From the NCBI GenBank assembly GCA_000009845.1, contig AP006628.2, positions 310,001 to 374,000 of the forward strand: 64,000 bases of DNA, in the 5' to 3' direction. Both the position numbers and the translations under genes were made by a program. Source of the stretch: Onion yellows phytoplasma OY-M. Lineage in GTDB: Bacteria > Bacillota_I > Bacilli_A > Acholeplasmatales > Acholeplasmataceae. The notes beneath the pieces are model-generated. The model was given only the letters and a program-made list of their open reading frames with translations. It was not told the DNA's origin and searched no databases. This document shows, one piece after another, positions 20,452-30,371 of this stretch. How positions within the stretch are numbered: position 1 is the first letter of the stretch; each line of letters begins with the position of its first letter.

Positions 20452-21990
20452 ATGACTAAAAAATTTGTAGGATTAACTATTTTAGATGGCTTAGGCTTAA
20501 CCGACCAAAAAGAAAATAACGCTTTTCATTTGGCAAAGACTCCCTATCTAGATTATCTTTTAAAAAACTTTCCCAATACCACTCTTAAAGCCTCAGGTGA
20601 AGAAGTGGGTCTTCCCCAAGGTCAAATGGGAAATAGTGAAGTAGGACACCTTAATTTAGGAGCAGGAAGAGTTGTTTATCAATCGCTTACTCAAATTAAT
20701 AAAGCTATTCGTGATAAATCTTTTTTCACCAACAAACAATTTCTTCAAGCCATCGAACATGTTAAAAAAAACAACAGTAAAATGCATCTTTTAGGACTTA
20801 TCTCTGATGGAGGAATTCATTCTCATTTAGATCATTTTAAAGCTTTATTTGATTTATTAAAAGAAAACAATTTAGCAAACAACACCTTTTTACACGCTTT
20901 TACTGATGGAAGAGACACAAGTCCTCATTCAGGTATTAACTACATTAAAGACCTTCTTGATTATGGCTTTAATATTGCTTCTGTTGTTGGTAGATATTAT
21001 GCTCTTGACCGTGATAACAATTGGAACCGTATTAATTTAGTCTATAATATGCTTACATCCAAACAAGCTCCTGTTATTGACTTGCCATTAGAAGACACTA
21101 TACAAAATTTTTATAATCAAGGCATTACAGATGAATTTATCACTCCTTTTATTACCAATCCAAATGGTTTAATTAATGATAATGATGCAGTTATTTTTGT
21201 TAATTTTCGTCCTGACCGTGCCATGCGTCTTGCAACTGCTCTATCTAATCCTTGTGCTACTAATGCTTTTTGTTCTGAGGGTAAAACCAATTTTTGCGGT
21301 ACTAAATTATTAAATAATCTTTTTTTAGTAACAATGACTAAATACAGCGCTCAAGTTAAAAGTGTAGTTGCTTTTGAAAAAATAACTCTAAAAAATATTT
21401 ATGGTGAAGTAATTGCCAATTTAGGAATGCACCAACTAAGAATTGCAGAAACTGAAAAATATCCTCATGTAACTTTTTTCTTTGATGGTGGCAAGGAACT
21501 GCAATTAAAAAATGCAGATAGAATCTTAATTCCTTCTCCCAAAGTAAAAACTTATGATCTTAAACCCGAAATGAGTGCTTTAGAAATTACCACCCATGCT
21601 AAAACTGCTATTTTATCTGGTAAATACGATACTTTAATTCTTAATTTTGCAAATCCTGATATGGTAGGACATACTGGTTTTTTAGATGCTACCATTAAAG
21701 CGATTCAAACAGTAGACAGCTGTCTTAAAGAAGTTTTAAATGCCATTTTTGCAGTTAAAGGCAAAGCCTGTATTGTAGCAGATCATGGAAATGCCGAACA
21801 AATGACAGATAACCAAGGAAATCCACACACAGCTCATACCACTAATTTAGTTCCTTTCATCGTTACAGATAAAAATGTTGTCTTAAAACCGGGGTCTTTA
21901 TGTGATGTTGCACCCACAATGCTAGATTTATTAGAAATTAAAAAACCTCAAGAAATGACAGGAAATAGTTTAATTAAAAAACTAGTTTAA
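20452..21990 (+). CDS. gpmI: 2,3-bisphosphoglycerate-independent phosphoglycerate mutase
   Basis: Mn-dependent mutase joining 3- and 2-phosphoglycerate. The phosphoserine motif MGNSEVGHLNLGAGR contains Ser at about 62. DGGIHSH, DGRDTSP and the metal-binding ADHGNAEQM (about 441-449) and HTAHTTNLVPF are present. Length 512 is the family norm. It is preceded by AAGGAG, 122 bp after eno. Confidence 0.97.
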   Translation: MTKKFVGLTILDGLGLTDQKENNAFHLAKTPYLDYLLKNFPNTTLKASGEEVGLPQGQMGNSEVGHLNLGAGRVVYQSLTQINKAIRDKSFFTNKQFLQAIEHVKKNNSKMHLLGLISDGGIHSHLDHFKALFDLLKENNLANNTFLHAFTDGRDTSPHSGINYIKDLLDYGFNIASVVGRYYALDRDNNWNRINLVYNMLTSKQAPVIDLPLEDTIQNFYNQGITDEFITPFITNPNGLINDNDAVIFVNFRPDRAMRLATALSNPCATNAFCSEGKTNFCGTKLLNNLFLVTMTKYSAQVKSVVAFEKITLKNIYGEVIANLGMHQLRIAETEKYPHVTFFFDGGKELQLKNADRILIPSPKVKTYDLKPEMSALEITTHAKTAILSGKYDTLILNFANPDMVGHTGFLDATIKAIQTVDSCLKEVLNAIFAVKGKACIVADHGNAEQMTDNQGNPHTAHTTNLVPFIVTDKNVVLKPGSLCDVAPTMLDLLEIKKPQEMTGNSLIKKLV

Positions 21991-22192
21991 TCATTAACTT
22001 TATTATTTAAGAATACCATAATTAATTATTTAAGTGATTTTGATTACTTATTTAGCTAATAATTTTGAAAATAAAAAATCACAAAAAACAATTTATTAAC
22101 CATTTATTTATAACTTTATTATTTATATTACATCATATTTATGAATTTATTAGTTATTTTATTTTTTTTGTGTAGAATCGGAGTAAATTATA

Positions 22193-23560
22193 ATGAAAAA
22201 AGACAAACAAATAAAGATTTTTGGGTTTCACCCTTTAATGTTTCTTTTTTTTGTAGCTGTTTGTGCTTTACATCTTTTTGCAGTTAAAGAATGGGGAATA
22301 AAAAAATTATATCACCCTCTTTTAACCCCTTTATTTATTATTTTTGTCTTAGGATATGGTCTTAATTTTATTGGTGATAGTGTCCCTTATTTAAATAAAA
22401 TAGGATTAGGATTTTTGCTTTGTATTTTTGTTCCTTCTTATTTAGTTTATAAAGGATGGATACCGCAAGATTTAGCAAACAAATGTAATGAAAATTTTTT
22501 CAGTACAAAAACACCAAATAATCATTTAGGATCTGATTTTGCTAACTTTTTTATAACTTGTGTTATTGCTGGAAGTATTTTAAGTGTTGATAGAAATTTA
22601 TTAAAAAGATCGCTTTCTAAGTTTCTTCCTTTAACATTAATTGTTTGTTTAGTAGCTATTTTAAGTGTTGGTTTTGTAGGATTCTTATTTAATTATCAAA
22701 AACCAGAAGGGTTTAGCACTCAAGGTTCCTTTTTAGACTCTATTTTTTATGTAGCTGTTCCGTTAACAAATGGAGGAACTAATTTAGGTATTAATGGTTT
22801 TGCAAATGGTATTTATAAAGATGCTTTTCCTCAATTAGATCAAAAAACTATTAGAACAGCAATTATAGTGCCTTTAATTATGGCTAGATGTTTAAGTATT
22901 TTATTTGCTGGCTTAATGTATGTTATTTTTGATAAAACTAAATTTAGTGGTAAAGGAAAATTAGAATACAAAAACAATAAACTTACACCCAAACCAACAG
23001 AGAAAAAAACTCCTTTAGAATATAAAAATATTGGTATGGGTTTAACGATGATTTTTGTATTATTTAGTTTAAGTGGTCTTTTAAATAAATTATTATGGGG
23101 TTATTTAGAATCGTTAGTTTATTTTATTCTTTTCTTAATTTTGATTAGAGTTTTTAATTTATTATCACAAGAAAATCAAAGTCATATTTCTCAAGCAGGA
23201 CAAGTAATATCTAAAAATTTCACTACTCCTATTTTAGCAGGTTTGGGAATGACAGTTAAATGGCAACAATTAATGGGAGGAATAAAACAAATACCTGTTT
23301 TAACTATGGTTTTAACTGCTTTATTGGTAGTTGTTTTAGTATCCTTTGTTCTTGCTAAAGCTTTGGGTTTTTATCCTTTTGAAACATCTCTTACAGCTGG
23401 TTTAGGTGCTTTAAGTGTAGGAGGAACTGGACATTTAGGAATAATGTCAATAAGTAAAAGAGACAATTTATTACCTTTTATTATGATTGCTACTAGAATT
23501 ATTGGACCTATTATCTATACTTTGGCTTATTTCTTATTTAAATTTTTTTATATGTCATAA
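22193..23560 (+). CDS. 2-hydroxycarboxylate (malate/citrate) Na+ symporter
   Basis: A polytopic transporter of the 2HCT family (CitS, MleP, CimH). The family signature near the C-terminus is clear: GGTGHLGIMSISKRDNLLPF, then MIATRIIGPI (about 414-447). This matches the reentrant-loop GGxG motif and the substrate-binding Arg of CitS. The matching first-half loop reads NGGTNLG (about 192-198). Length 455 is normal. Malate is the likely substrate because phytoplasmas are thought to use malate and the gene sits directly before pyk; the exact acid cannot be told from sequence. Confidence 0.88.
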   Translation: MKKDKQIKIFGFHPLMFLFFVAVCALHLFAVKEWGIKKLYHPLLTPLFIIFVLGYGLNFIGDSVPYLNKIGLGFLLCIFVPSYLVYKGWIPQDLANKCNENFFSTKTPNNHLGSDFANFFITCVIAGSILSVDRNLLKRSLSKFLPLTLIVCLVAILSVGFVGFLFNYQKPEGFSTQGSFLDSIFYVAVPLTNGGTNLGINGFANGIYKDAFPQLDQKTIRTAIIVPLIMARCLSILFAGLMYVIFDKTKFSGKGKLEYKNNKLTPKPTEKKTPLEYKNIGMGLTMIFVLFSLSGLLNKLLWGYLESLVYFILFLILIRVFNLLSQENQSHISQAGQVISKNFTTPILAGLGMTVKWQQLMGGIKQIPVLTMVLTALLVVVLVSFVLAKALGFYPFETSLTAGLGALSVGGTGHLGIMSISKRDNLLPFIMIATRIIGPIIYTLAYFLFKFFYMS

Positions 23561-23628
23561 TGTCATAATTTAACTAATTTTGACAATCATTTTTATATTT
23601 TAAAAAACAAAAAAGGATGTAGTTATTC

Positions 23629-24969
23629 ATGAACAAAACTAAAATAATTTGTACCTTAGGACCTGCTTCTTATGATAAAAACATTTTACAAGCCTTAATT
23701 CAAACAGGTTTGAATGTAGCAAGATTTAATTTTTCTCACGCTCAATACGAACAAACTAAACTTTTAATGAAAACCATTAAAACTATTAGCGATAAATTAG
23801 ACAAAAACACAGGACTTATGTTAGATACTAAAGGACCTGAAATTAGAACTCACGAATTTGATGGTGTAGTAACAATTCAAAAAGATTCTGAAGTAAAAAT
23901 ATCTATGACAGAAGTTTTAGGTAATGCTAAACTTTTTTCAGTTAGTTATTCTAATTTATACAATGAATTAAAAGTTGGCGATATGGTTAATATTGATGAT
24001 GGATACTTATCTTTGGAAGTTGTAGGCAAAGACGAAGCCAAACAACAATTAGTTACTAAAGCCAAAAATACTCACTCCATCAAATCTCGTAGAGGTGTAA
24101 ATGTTCCTAAAGTTAATTTAGAAATGGATTTTATTTCTCCTAAAGATTATCAAGATATTGTTTTTGCTGCCCAACAAGATTTTGATTATATTGCTGCTTC
24201 ATTTGTTAGAAGAGCTCAAGATGTCAAAGATATTAGAAAAATTTTACAAGAACAAGGAAATTCCAACATCCAAATTATTTCTAAAATAGAAAATCAAGAA
24301 GGTGTTGATAATTTAGAAGAAATCATTCAAGAATCAGACGGTATTATGGTTGCAAGAGGTGATTTAGGAATAGAAGTTGATGGTGAATTAGTACCACTTT
24401 ACCAAACGCGTATGATTACTAAATGTTTAGAATACGGCAAACCAGTTGTAGTAGCTACTCAAATGTTAGAATCTATGCAAAGAAATCCGCGCCCAACCAA
24501 AGCTGAAACTTCTGATGTCTTTAATGCAGTTAGAGAAGGCACCACCTTTACTATGCTATCGGGCGAAAGTGCTTCAGGTGAATATCCTGTAGAAGCTGTA
24601 ACTTATATGAAAAAAATTAATTATCAAGCTGAAAAAGTAGTTAATTATCAAGCTTTATCACAAGTATACCAACCTAAAAACTCCAAAGAAAACCTTTTAT
24701 TAAGTGCTGTGGAATTGGCTTTACGCACCGATGTTAAAGCAATTGTTGTCTATGACTTAAAAGATGCTTATAATGTTTCTAAATTTCATCCATCCGTTCC
24801 TGTTTTGGCTTTAGTTAAAACTGAACAAGAAGCTCGTCGTTTAGTACTAAATTTTGGGGTTTGTCCTTTTGTTTCTGAAACCAAATTACAAACTAAATTG
24901 GAAGAACTTACCCAAAATCAAAGTAGTAATTGTCTTGTTGTTAAAGATGGGATGCTTTATTTTAAATAA
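23629..24969 (+). CDS. pyk: Pyruvate kinase
   Basis: Converts phosphoenolpyruvate and ADP to pyruvate and ATP. KIICTLGPASYD, RFNFSHA, MLDTKGPEIRTH (about 64-75), the signature region ISKIENQEGVDNL with the catalytic Lys, and MVARGDLGIE (about 236-245) are present. Length 446 means it lacks the PEP-utiliser-like C-terminal extension of Bacillus PykA. The effector domain is somewhat short. AAAAGGATG lies upstream. A strong terminator follows. Confidence 0.97.
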   Translation: MNKTKIICTLGPASYDKNILQALIQTGLNVARFNFSHAQYEQTKLLMKTIKTISDKLDKNTGLMLDTKGPEIRTHEFDGVVTIQKDSEVKISMTEVLGNAKLFSVSYSNLYNELKVGDMVNIDDGYLSLEVVGKDEAKQQLVTKAKNTHSIKSRRGVNVPKVNLEMDFISPKDYQDIVFAAQQDFDYIAASFVRRAQDVKDIRKILQEQGNSNIQIISKIENQEGVDNLEEIIQESDGIMVARGDLGIEVDGELVPLYQTRMITKCLEYGKPVVVATQMLESMQRNPRPTKAETSDVFNAVREGTTFTMLSGESASGEYPVEAVTYMKKINYQAEKVVNYQALSQVYQPKNSKENLLLSAVELALRTDVKAIVVYDLKDAYNVSKFHPSVPVLALVKTEQEARRLVLNFGVCPFVSETKLQTKLEELTQNQSSNCLVVKDGMLYFK

Positions 24970-25054
24970 TAACATTAAATAACAACGAACCAAACATACA
25001 TCAAAAAAACATTCAAATTATAATTTAGGTAGTTATTACCTCATATTTTATATT

Positions 25055-25094
25055 AAAAAAACAGTAGATTGCAAATTCAATCTACTGTTTTTTT
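25055..25094. terminator. Bidirectional terminator between pyk and the next gene
   Basis: AAAAAAACAGTAGATT (25055-25070) pairs with AATCTACTGTTTTTTT (25079-25094), ending in T-runs in both directions. Confidence 0.88.
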
Positions 25095-26308
25095 TAAATT
25101 TTGTAATAAAGTGTTTTTGATTGTCCTGTGTGTTTAGAATATACATTAATTTTTCTAAGACTTTTGATATGAGTATTTGATAATAAACCTTCTATTTTGT
25201 AGTTATAAAAAGGAAATTTTAACTCTAAATCTAGTCCATCAAGTGAACAAGGCACTTCAATTTGACATTTAACAGGAAAAGTGGCAATAATTTCATTGGT
25301 GTTAATATTTTTTAAAGCAATGTGTTTGACATTCAAATAAGAAGGTCCACCTAAAAAAGATCCTTTTTCATAAATAAGGTCAGTGCAAAAGTTGTTTTGA
25401 ATAAAGTTTTTGTCATTAAAAGGACTTTCATCTTGCCAAAGAATATACATATTTTGAGCACCATTACCTAAAGTTTTTAATGCCTCCAAAGAATAACAAT
25501 TATTAGCTTTATCTCTTGTGCCTCCATCAAAATAAACTAATAAAAGGTTTTTGGGTGGTGGTTCTTTGATGCGTGAATCAAAAAAAACTGTGGATTGGAT
25601 AATTTGAGAATTATACAAACCATAAGAAAAGTTAATTTGATAATGTTGATTAGAAAAGTTTTTTCGTAACCATTCTAACGCCATATCTTTATCGCTTTTT
25701 TTCCCTAAATATACATTATAAATGTTCATTCCTTGGATTTGAGATTCCAATTGAGGTTTAATTTGATCACTAAATTGATTATCTAGTTCTTTGGGTTTGT
25801 TTTTTTCATTTTCCAAAAGTAAGATTTGTTCTTTTAAATCAATAATTTTTTGGTTTTGGTAAACTAGTTTTTTTTGCATCACTTTTCTTTTATTTTTGGC
25901 TTTTTGTAAATGAGGATTTTTTTTGATAGTTTGTGTGTTGTTGTTTTGGTTAGGTTTGGGAGTTGCTTTTGGTCTGTATTTGGGTGTTTCTTTTATTTCT
26001 TCATTTTCTTCAATTTCTGTTATTTGTGGATACAATGTTTTTTTTCCTTTTTGATTGGGATTATCTAAATTGTTTTCTTTTGATTCTGGAGCTTGTTCTT
26101 CGATTTTTTCATTTTGGTTTTTTGGTAAATCTTGTAAATCATTATAATTAAAATTTTTAGAGGATAAAGAAGTATTTTTAGTAGAATTTTGTGAAGCTTC
26201 TAAAGCAAAAAAGTTATTTTGCCATCCTAACCAACCAAATATTATTAAAAGTATAGAAAAGATTATTATTACAATAATTATGTTTTTTTTAAAAGATGGT
26301 ATTTTCAC
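25094..26308 (-). CDS. Membrane-anchored protein of unknown function (404 aa)
   Basis: No family recognised. An N-terminal hydrophobic helix (about 8-34) is an uncleaved signal anchor or signal peptide. A disordered Asn/Lys/Glu/Pro-rich region follows (about 40-145), then a short coiled coil with LVYQNQKIIDLKEQILLLENE (about 148-170). A folded C-terminal part of about 220 residues follows, with WQDESPFNDKNF, YFDGGTRDKANNC and several strand-like stretches. The layout suggests an extracytoplasmic protein tethered to the membrane, so possibly exposed to the host. It converges on pyk. Confidence 0.7.
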   Translation of the reverse strand: MKIPSFKKNIIIVIIIFSILLIIFGWLGWQNNFFALEASQNSTKNTSLSSKNFNYNDLQDLPKNQNEKIEEQAPESKENNLDNPNQKGKKTLYPQITEIEENEEIKETPKYRPKATPKPNQNNNTQTIKKNPHLQKAKNKRKVMQKKLVYQNQKIIDLKEQILLLENEKNKPKELDNQFSDQIKPQLESQIQGMNIYNVYLGKKSDKDMALEWLRKNFSNQHYQINFSYGLYNSQIIQSTVFFDSRIKEPPPKNLLLVYFDGGTRDKANNCYSLEALKTLGNGAQNMYILWQDESPFNDKNFIQNNFCTDLIYEKGSFLGGPSYLNVKHIALKNINTNEIIATFPVKCQIEVPCSLDGLDLELKFPFYNYKIEGLLSNTHIKSLRKINVYSKHTGQSKTLYYKI

Positions 26309-26367
26309 TTATCTTTTTTTCCAACATTTCTATTTTATTTTTTATAAATTTATAAATATAAAATAAA

Positions 26368-26395
26368 AAAGAGGCTATAAACCTCTTTGATATTT
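26368..26395 (-). terminator. Intrinsic terminator of the 338-aa surface protein gene
   Basis: On the minus strand AAAGAGG and CCTCTTT (26368-26374 with 26382-26388) form a hairpin followed by a T-run. Confidence 0.7.
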
Positions 26396-26400
26396 TTTAA

Positions 26401-27417
26401 TTATGATTGAGTATTTCTTTTTTTAAAAATAACAAAAAGCAAACTTAAAAAAGTGATGGAAATTAATATAATGCAAGCAATAACAATATAAAATCCATAA
26501 TTTGTATTTTCGTTATTATCTGTTTTTTCGCTTGTTATTTTAGGAGATAATATTGTTTGTGAGTTGTTTTGCAACTCTTCTTTATTGGACATAGAAGTTG
26601 TTAATGTTTCAGATAAAGTATTGCCATCATTTAATAAAAGTTCGACTGCTTCTTGAACTTTTTGCATAACTAAGTCTTTAGTTGAATCTGGGTTTCCTAC
26701 TTCTTCTGCAATTACATTTTCAATTGTTTCATCTAATTGACTTTGTTTTATGGGTGAGTCAAATGGAATATTATATTTTTTTTTAACTTCCGCAATAAAC
26801 TCTTCTTTATTTATTTTTTTAATTTGATAAGTTAATTTAGCTTTTCCTTTATATTTAGGAGATTTATCCAATGCTTCAATGGTTATATAACCTTTTGAGC
26901 GATCTTTTTTAGGAAAATAAATATCTTCTTTTGTAATTACTAAACCATTATTTTTACTTTCAATGGCATTTAATAAATCCTCATTAGAAATCAATGCTTC
27001 ACTGTGAATTTTATTTAATTCTATATCCCCTAAAGCTTTATTTTGAATTAAAACATTTAGGTCTTCTTTGACATTAAAAATAACTTCTACTTGACCTTTA
27101 ATTTTTTTAGAATTTTCTTTTGCTTTGACAGTTGCTTTGTTATTGTTTATCAAAACAACTTCTAAATCGTCTCCAATAGAAAGACCACTTATATTTTTTT
27201 GATTTTTTAAAATTTTTTCAATGATTTTTTTGTCATTTGGTGCACTTTCAAAAGATCCTATATTTTTTTCAATAGTGCTGATATCTATTGGTTCTGTTGG
27301 AGCAGCTTTTAAAGTGTAATTAAAACTTATTACAAATAAGATCAAAAGTAATAATGCACTTAAACAATAAATAAACCTTTGTTTTAAACAAGGTTTTTTT
27401 TGGTAAATATTTTTCAA
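26401..27417 (-). CDS. Predicted surface protein with two related repeats (338 aa)
   Basis: The N-terminus has a basic stretch and a hydrophobic core ending in TLKAAP, a likely signal peptidase site near residue 37. A C-terminal membrane helix (about 305-328) ends in KKRN. The body would lie outside the cell. Two related units of about 75 residues can be seen (about 42-118 and 119-200). Each has an Ile/Asn/Lys start, a LxxAIxxKNxxL-like helix and a strand pair of the kind KGQVEVIFNV / KGKAKLTYQI. Similar beta-rich repeats occur in Mollicute surface lipoproteins and adhesins; that link is inference. No lipobox is seen. It is not the known Amp or Imp protein as far as I can tell. Confidence 0.72.
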   Translation of the reverse strand: MKNIYQKKPCLKQRFIYCLSALLLLILFVISFNYTLKAAPTEPIDISTIEKNIGSFESAPNDKKIIEKILKNQKNISGLSIGDDLEVVLINNNKATVKAKENSKKIKGQVEVIFNVKEDLNVLIQNKALGDIELNKIHSEALISNEDLLNAIESKNNGLVITKEDIYFPKKDRSKGYITIEALDKSPKYKGKAKLTYQIKKINKEEFIAEVKKKYNIPFDSPIKQSQLDETIENVIAEEVGNPDSTKDLVMQKVQEAVELLLNDGNTLSETLTTSMSNKEELQNNSQTILSPKITSEKTDNNENTNYGFYIVIACIILISITFLSLLFVIFKKRNTQS

Positions 27418-27962
27418 TGATTTTATTTTTGCTTTCTAATATCTTAATCTTTGCAAAATCCAAATGTACAAATTTGTAAAATGCAAAAAGTTTAAGATGA
27501 ACTAAAGAATTTTAAACGAATTTATTACTAGCGGTTTTTTAAAATTTCTCGAATTCCTTTAAAATCCACTAATATTATAACTGAATCAAAACGAAAAAGA
27601 AACACTTTTTTTTTATAAAAAAAATATTTTTCTTCTTTTAAATGCTAAAATAATGTTAAAATTTAAGTATTAAGATGTAGATAAAGTATAAAAATAAATG
27701 TAGAATTAATATTTTGTTTTCCGCCTTTCCCTCTTATTTTTGCTCAAATATCTGCTTATTATATGGATTAATATTGATTATTATGACCGAAATTAAAAAA
27801 ATACCTTATCTACGCTTACATTTTATTTTGTGTTTGTGTTTTTGATTTTGCAAGTGTTTCCAACAAAATATACAAACAAAAAACAACACAATCAACAAAC
27901 AAAAAAATTAAAATTAACAAAATTAACAAAAAAAATAAAAATAATAAAAAAGAGGTTAGAAA
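27418..27962. other. 545-bp intergenic region with a long-range inverted repeat
   Basis: No gene is supported. TAAGATGTAGATAAAGTAT (27671-27689) is matched in inverse by ATACCTTATCTACGCTTA (27801-27818), giving an imperfect stem with a loop of about 110 nt. AAAGAGG before 27963 is the pepV ribosome-binding site. Confidence 0.5.
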
Positions 27963-29339
27963 ATGATTGATTTTAAAAAAGAGGTTTTAAAAAGAAAAGA
28001 CGCCTTAATTGAGGCTTTGCAAACATTATTAAAAATTAACACTGAACTTACCACCTTTGATCCTAATAGAACAGGCGCTCCTTTTGGCGAAGGAAATCAA
28101 CAAGCCCTTGATTTTATGCTTGATTTAGGCTCCCAAAGCGGCTTTAAAACCCTGAATTTAGAAGGATACGCTGGTCATATTGAATACGGCAACCAAAAAG
28201 AATGGGTTGGTATGATTGGTCATTTGGATGTAGTGCCAGCAGGAACTGGTTGGGACTATCCACCTTATGCGGCTTTAATTGTTGATGGCACGCTTTATGG
28301 CAGAGGAACCCAAGACGATAAAGGTCCTACAATGGCAGCTTTCTGGGCTTTGAAAATATTGCACGAACTAAATTTGCCGCTTTCCAAAAGAATTAAATTA
28401 ATTTTGGGTGTCGATGAAGAAACTGGATTTCGTTGTATGAAACACTATTTTAAACAAATCCCTGAATTACCTGTGTCTGGTTTTGTTCCTGACAGCCATT
28501 TTCCTGCTATTTATTGCGAAAAAGGAATTGGGGGTTTTACTTTTGAAGGCACAGTTTTAGATAATAGAATTGTAAGTATTCAAAGCGGGCAAGCCTCTAA
28601 TGTTGTTCCTGATTTGGCACAAGCAGTTCTAAAATTTGATCCTAACTACTCAGATTTATTCCATAATTTTGTTAAAAACAACAGCATCAAAGCCACTTTA
28701 GAACCACAAGGCGATTTGTTAAAGCTTGAAGTTCACGGCGTTTCTGCGCATGGTTCGACTCCTGAAACAGGAAAAAATGCCCTTTATGATTTGATGAAAG
28801 TTCTTAAAGCATTGGGAATTACAAATACTTTGGTTGATTTTTTTGATCAATATTTGGTAGATAGTTTGGATGGAAAAAAATTAGGCATTAATCACTTTGA
28901 TGAAGAAACTTATAATTTGGTTTGTTTTTCTGGAGTTTTAAAATTAGAAAATAATCAAGCTTTTTTCACTCTTAATTTAAGATATCCTAAAGGAATTACA
29001 TTTGAAAAAATCCTTTTTCAATTGGAAAAAGCAGCCAAGAGCCAACATTTTTGCCTCAAAACTACCCTTCATCATCCCATTATGTATGTTGATCCTAAAA
29101 GTGAATTAATGCAAACATTATTAAAAGTTTATCAAAAACATACTAATGATTTAGTTTCCAAACCTATGTGTGTGGGTGGTGGTTCTTTTGCAAAATGCGC
29201 CCCTAATTTAGTACCTTTTGGACCTACTTTTGTCGATGAAGTTTCTTTAATTCATCAAAAAAATGAATCTATTTCAATTGATAAATTAATTACCTTAACT
29301 GCCATTTACACAGAAGCTTTATATGAATTAGCAAAATAA
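27963..29339 (+). CDS. pepV: Dipeptidase PepV-like (M20 metallopeptidase)
   Basis: Zinc dipeptidase releasing amino acids from dipeptides in the cytoplasm. Motifs: IGHLDVVPAGTGW (about 84-96), RGTQDDKGPTMA (about 118-129) with the bridging Asp, and DEETGFRCMKHY (about 155-166) with the catalytic Glu pair. It also has HGVSAHGSTPETGKNA in the lid domain and a late Cys/Gly-rich GGGSFAKCAPNLVPFGP. Length 458 is near the PepV norm (about 466). A phytoplasma cannot make most amino acids, so peptide use is plausible. A decayed partial copy follows. Confidence 0.93.
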   Translation: MIDFKKEVLKRKDALIEALQTLLKINTELTTFDPNRTGAPFGEGNQQALDFMLDLGSQSGFKTLNLEGYAGHIEYGNQKEWVGMIGHLDVVPAGTGWDYPPYAALIVDGTLYGRGTQDDKGPTMAAFWALKILHELNLPLSKRIKLILGVDEETGFRCMKHYFKQIPELPVSGFVPDSHFPAIYCEKGIGGFTFEGTVLDNRIVSIQSGQASNVVPDLAQAVLKFDPNYSDLFHNFVKNNSIKATLEPQGDLLKLEVHGVSAHGSTPETGKNALYDLMKVLKALGITNTLVDFFDQYLVDSLDGKKLGINHFDEETYNLVCFSGVLKLENNQAFFTLNLRYPKGITFEKILFQLEKAAKSQHFCLKTTLHHPIMYVDPKSELMQTLLKVYQKHTNDLVSKPMCVGGGSFAKCAPNLVPFGPTFVDEVSLIHQKNESISIDKLITLTAIYTEALYELAK

Positions 29340-29372
29340 AATTAACAACCTATTGTTTTTAAAACCAGACAT

Positions 29373-30327
29373 TTGGCATCCAACTTAATTTTGGGTGTGG
29401 ATGAAGAAACTGGATTTCGTTGTATGAAACATTATTTTAGTAAATTGCCTGAAGTGCCTGTTTCTGTTTTTGTTCCTGATAGTCGTTTTCCTGCTGTTTA
29501 CTGTGAAAAAGGTCTTTGTGATTTTTCTTTGCAAGGTGTGGTATTAGATGACAGAATTATAAGTATTAAAAGTGGTAAAGCAACAAATGTAGTTCCTGAT
29601 TTGGCACAAGCAGTTCTAAAATTTGATCCCTCTTATAAAACTTTATTTAATAATTATTTGCCTAAAAACGATACTAAAGCCACTTTAGAACCGCAAGGAG
29701 ATTTGTTAAAAATAACTGTTTATGGAAAATCAGTACACGGTTCGACTCCATAAAGAGGCAAACACGCCCTTTATGATTTGATGAAAGTTCTCAAAGAGTT
29801 AGGCATTACTAATAATTTAGTAATTTTTTTTTAACGATTATTTAGTAGATAGCTTAGATGGTCATAAAATAGGAATTTTTCACTTGGATGAAAAAACCAC
29901 AAATTTAACTTGTCAATCAGGTTTTTTGATATTAGAAAAACAACAAGCTTTTTTTACTCTTAATTTAAGATATCCTAAAGGAATTACATTTGAAAAAATC
30001 CTTTTTCAATTGGAAAAAGCAGCCAAAAAGAATCAATTTCTTTTAAAAACTGATTTTCATTATCCTATTATGTATATCAATCCCAATAGCGAATTAATAA
30101 CAACTTTAGTAAATATTTATCAAAAACATACTCATGATTTTTTAACTGCGCCTTTGTGTAGTGGTGGTAGAACTTATGCTAAATGTGCCCCTAATTTAGT
30201 TCCTTTCGGACCTGTTTTCCCCAATCAAAAGTCTTTAGCTCATCAAGTGGATGAATCTATTTCAATTGACCAATTAATTACCTTAACTGCCATTTACACA
30301 GAAGTTTTATATCTTTTGTCCCGATAA
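29373..30327 (+). pseudogene. Decayed second copy of pepV
   Basis: Similarity to the gene upstream begins abruptly at LILGVDEETGFRCMKHY, so the first ~145 residues (including the first zinc-site motifs) are missing. A TAA at 29751-29753 replaces a sense codon after HGSTP. A run of T at about 29826-29834 causes a frameshift before NDYLVDSLDG. The last part (29884-30327) again follows pepV to its end. The product cannot be an active peptidase. It is a tandem duplication followed by deletion and decay. Confidence 0.9.
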
Positions 30328-30371
30328 ACATCAAACATTTATTCAATTAAAAAACAAGGAGTTATACAATT

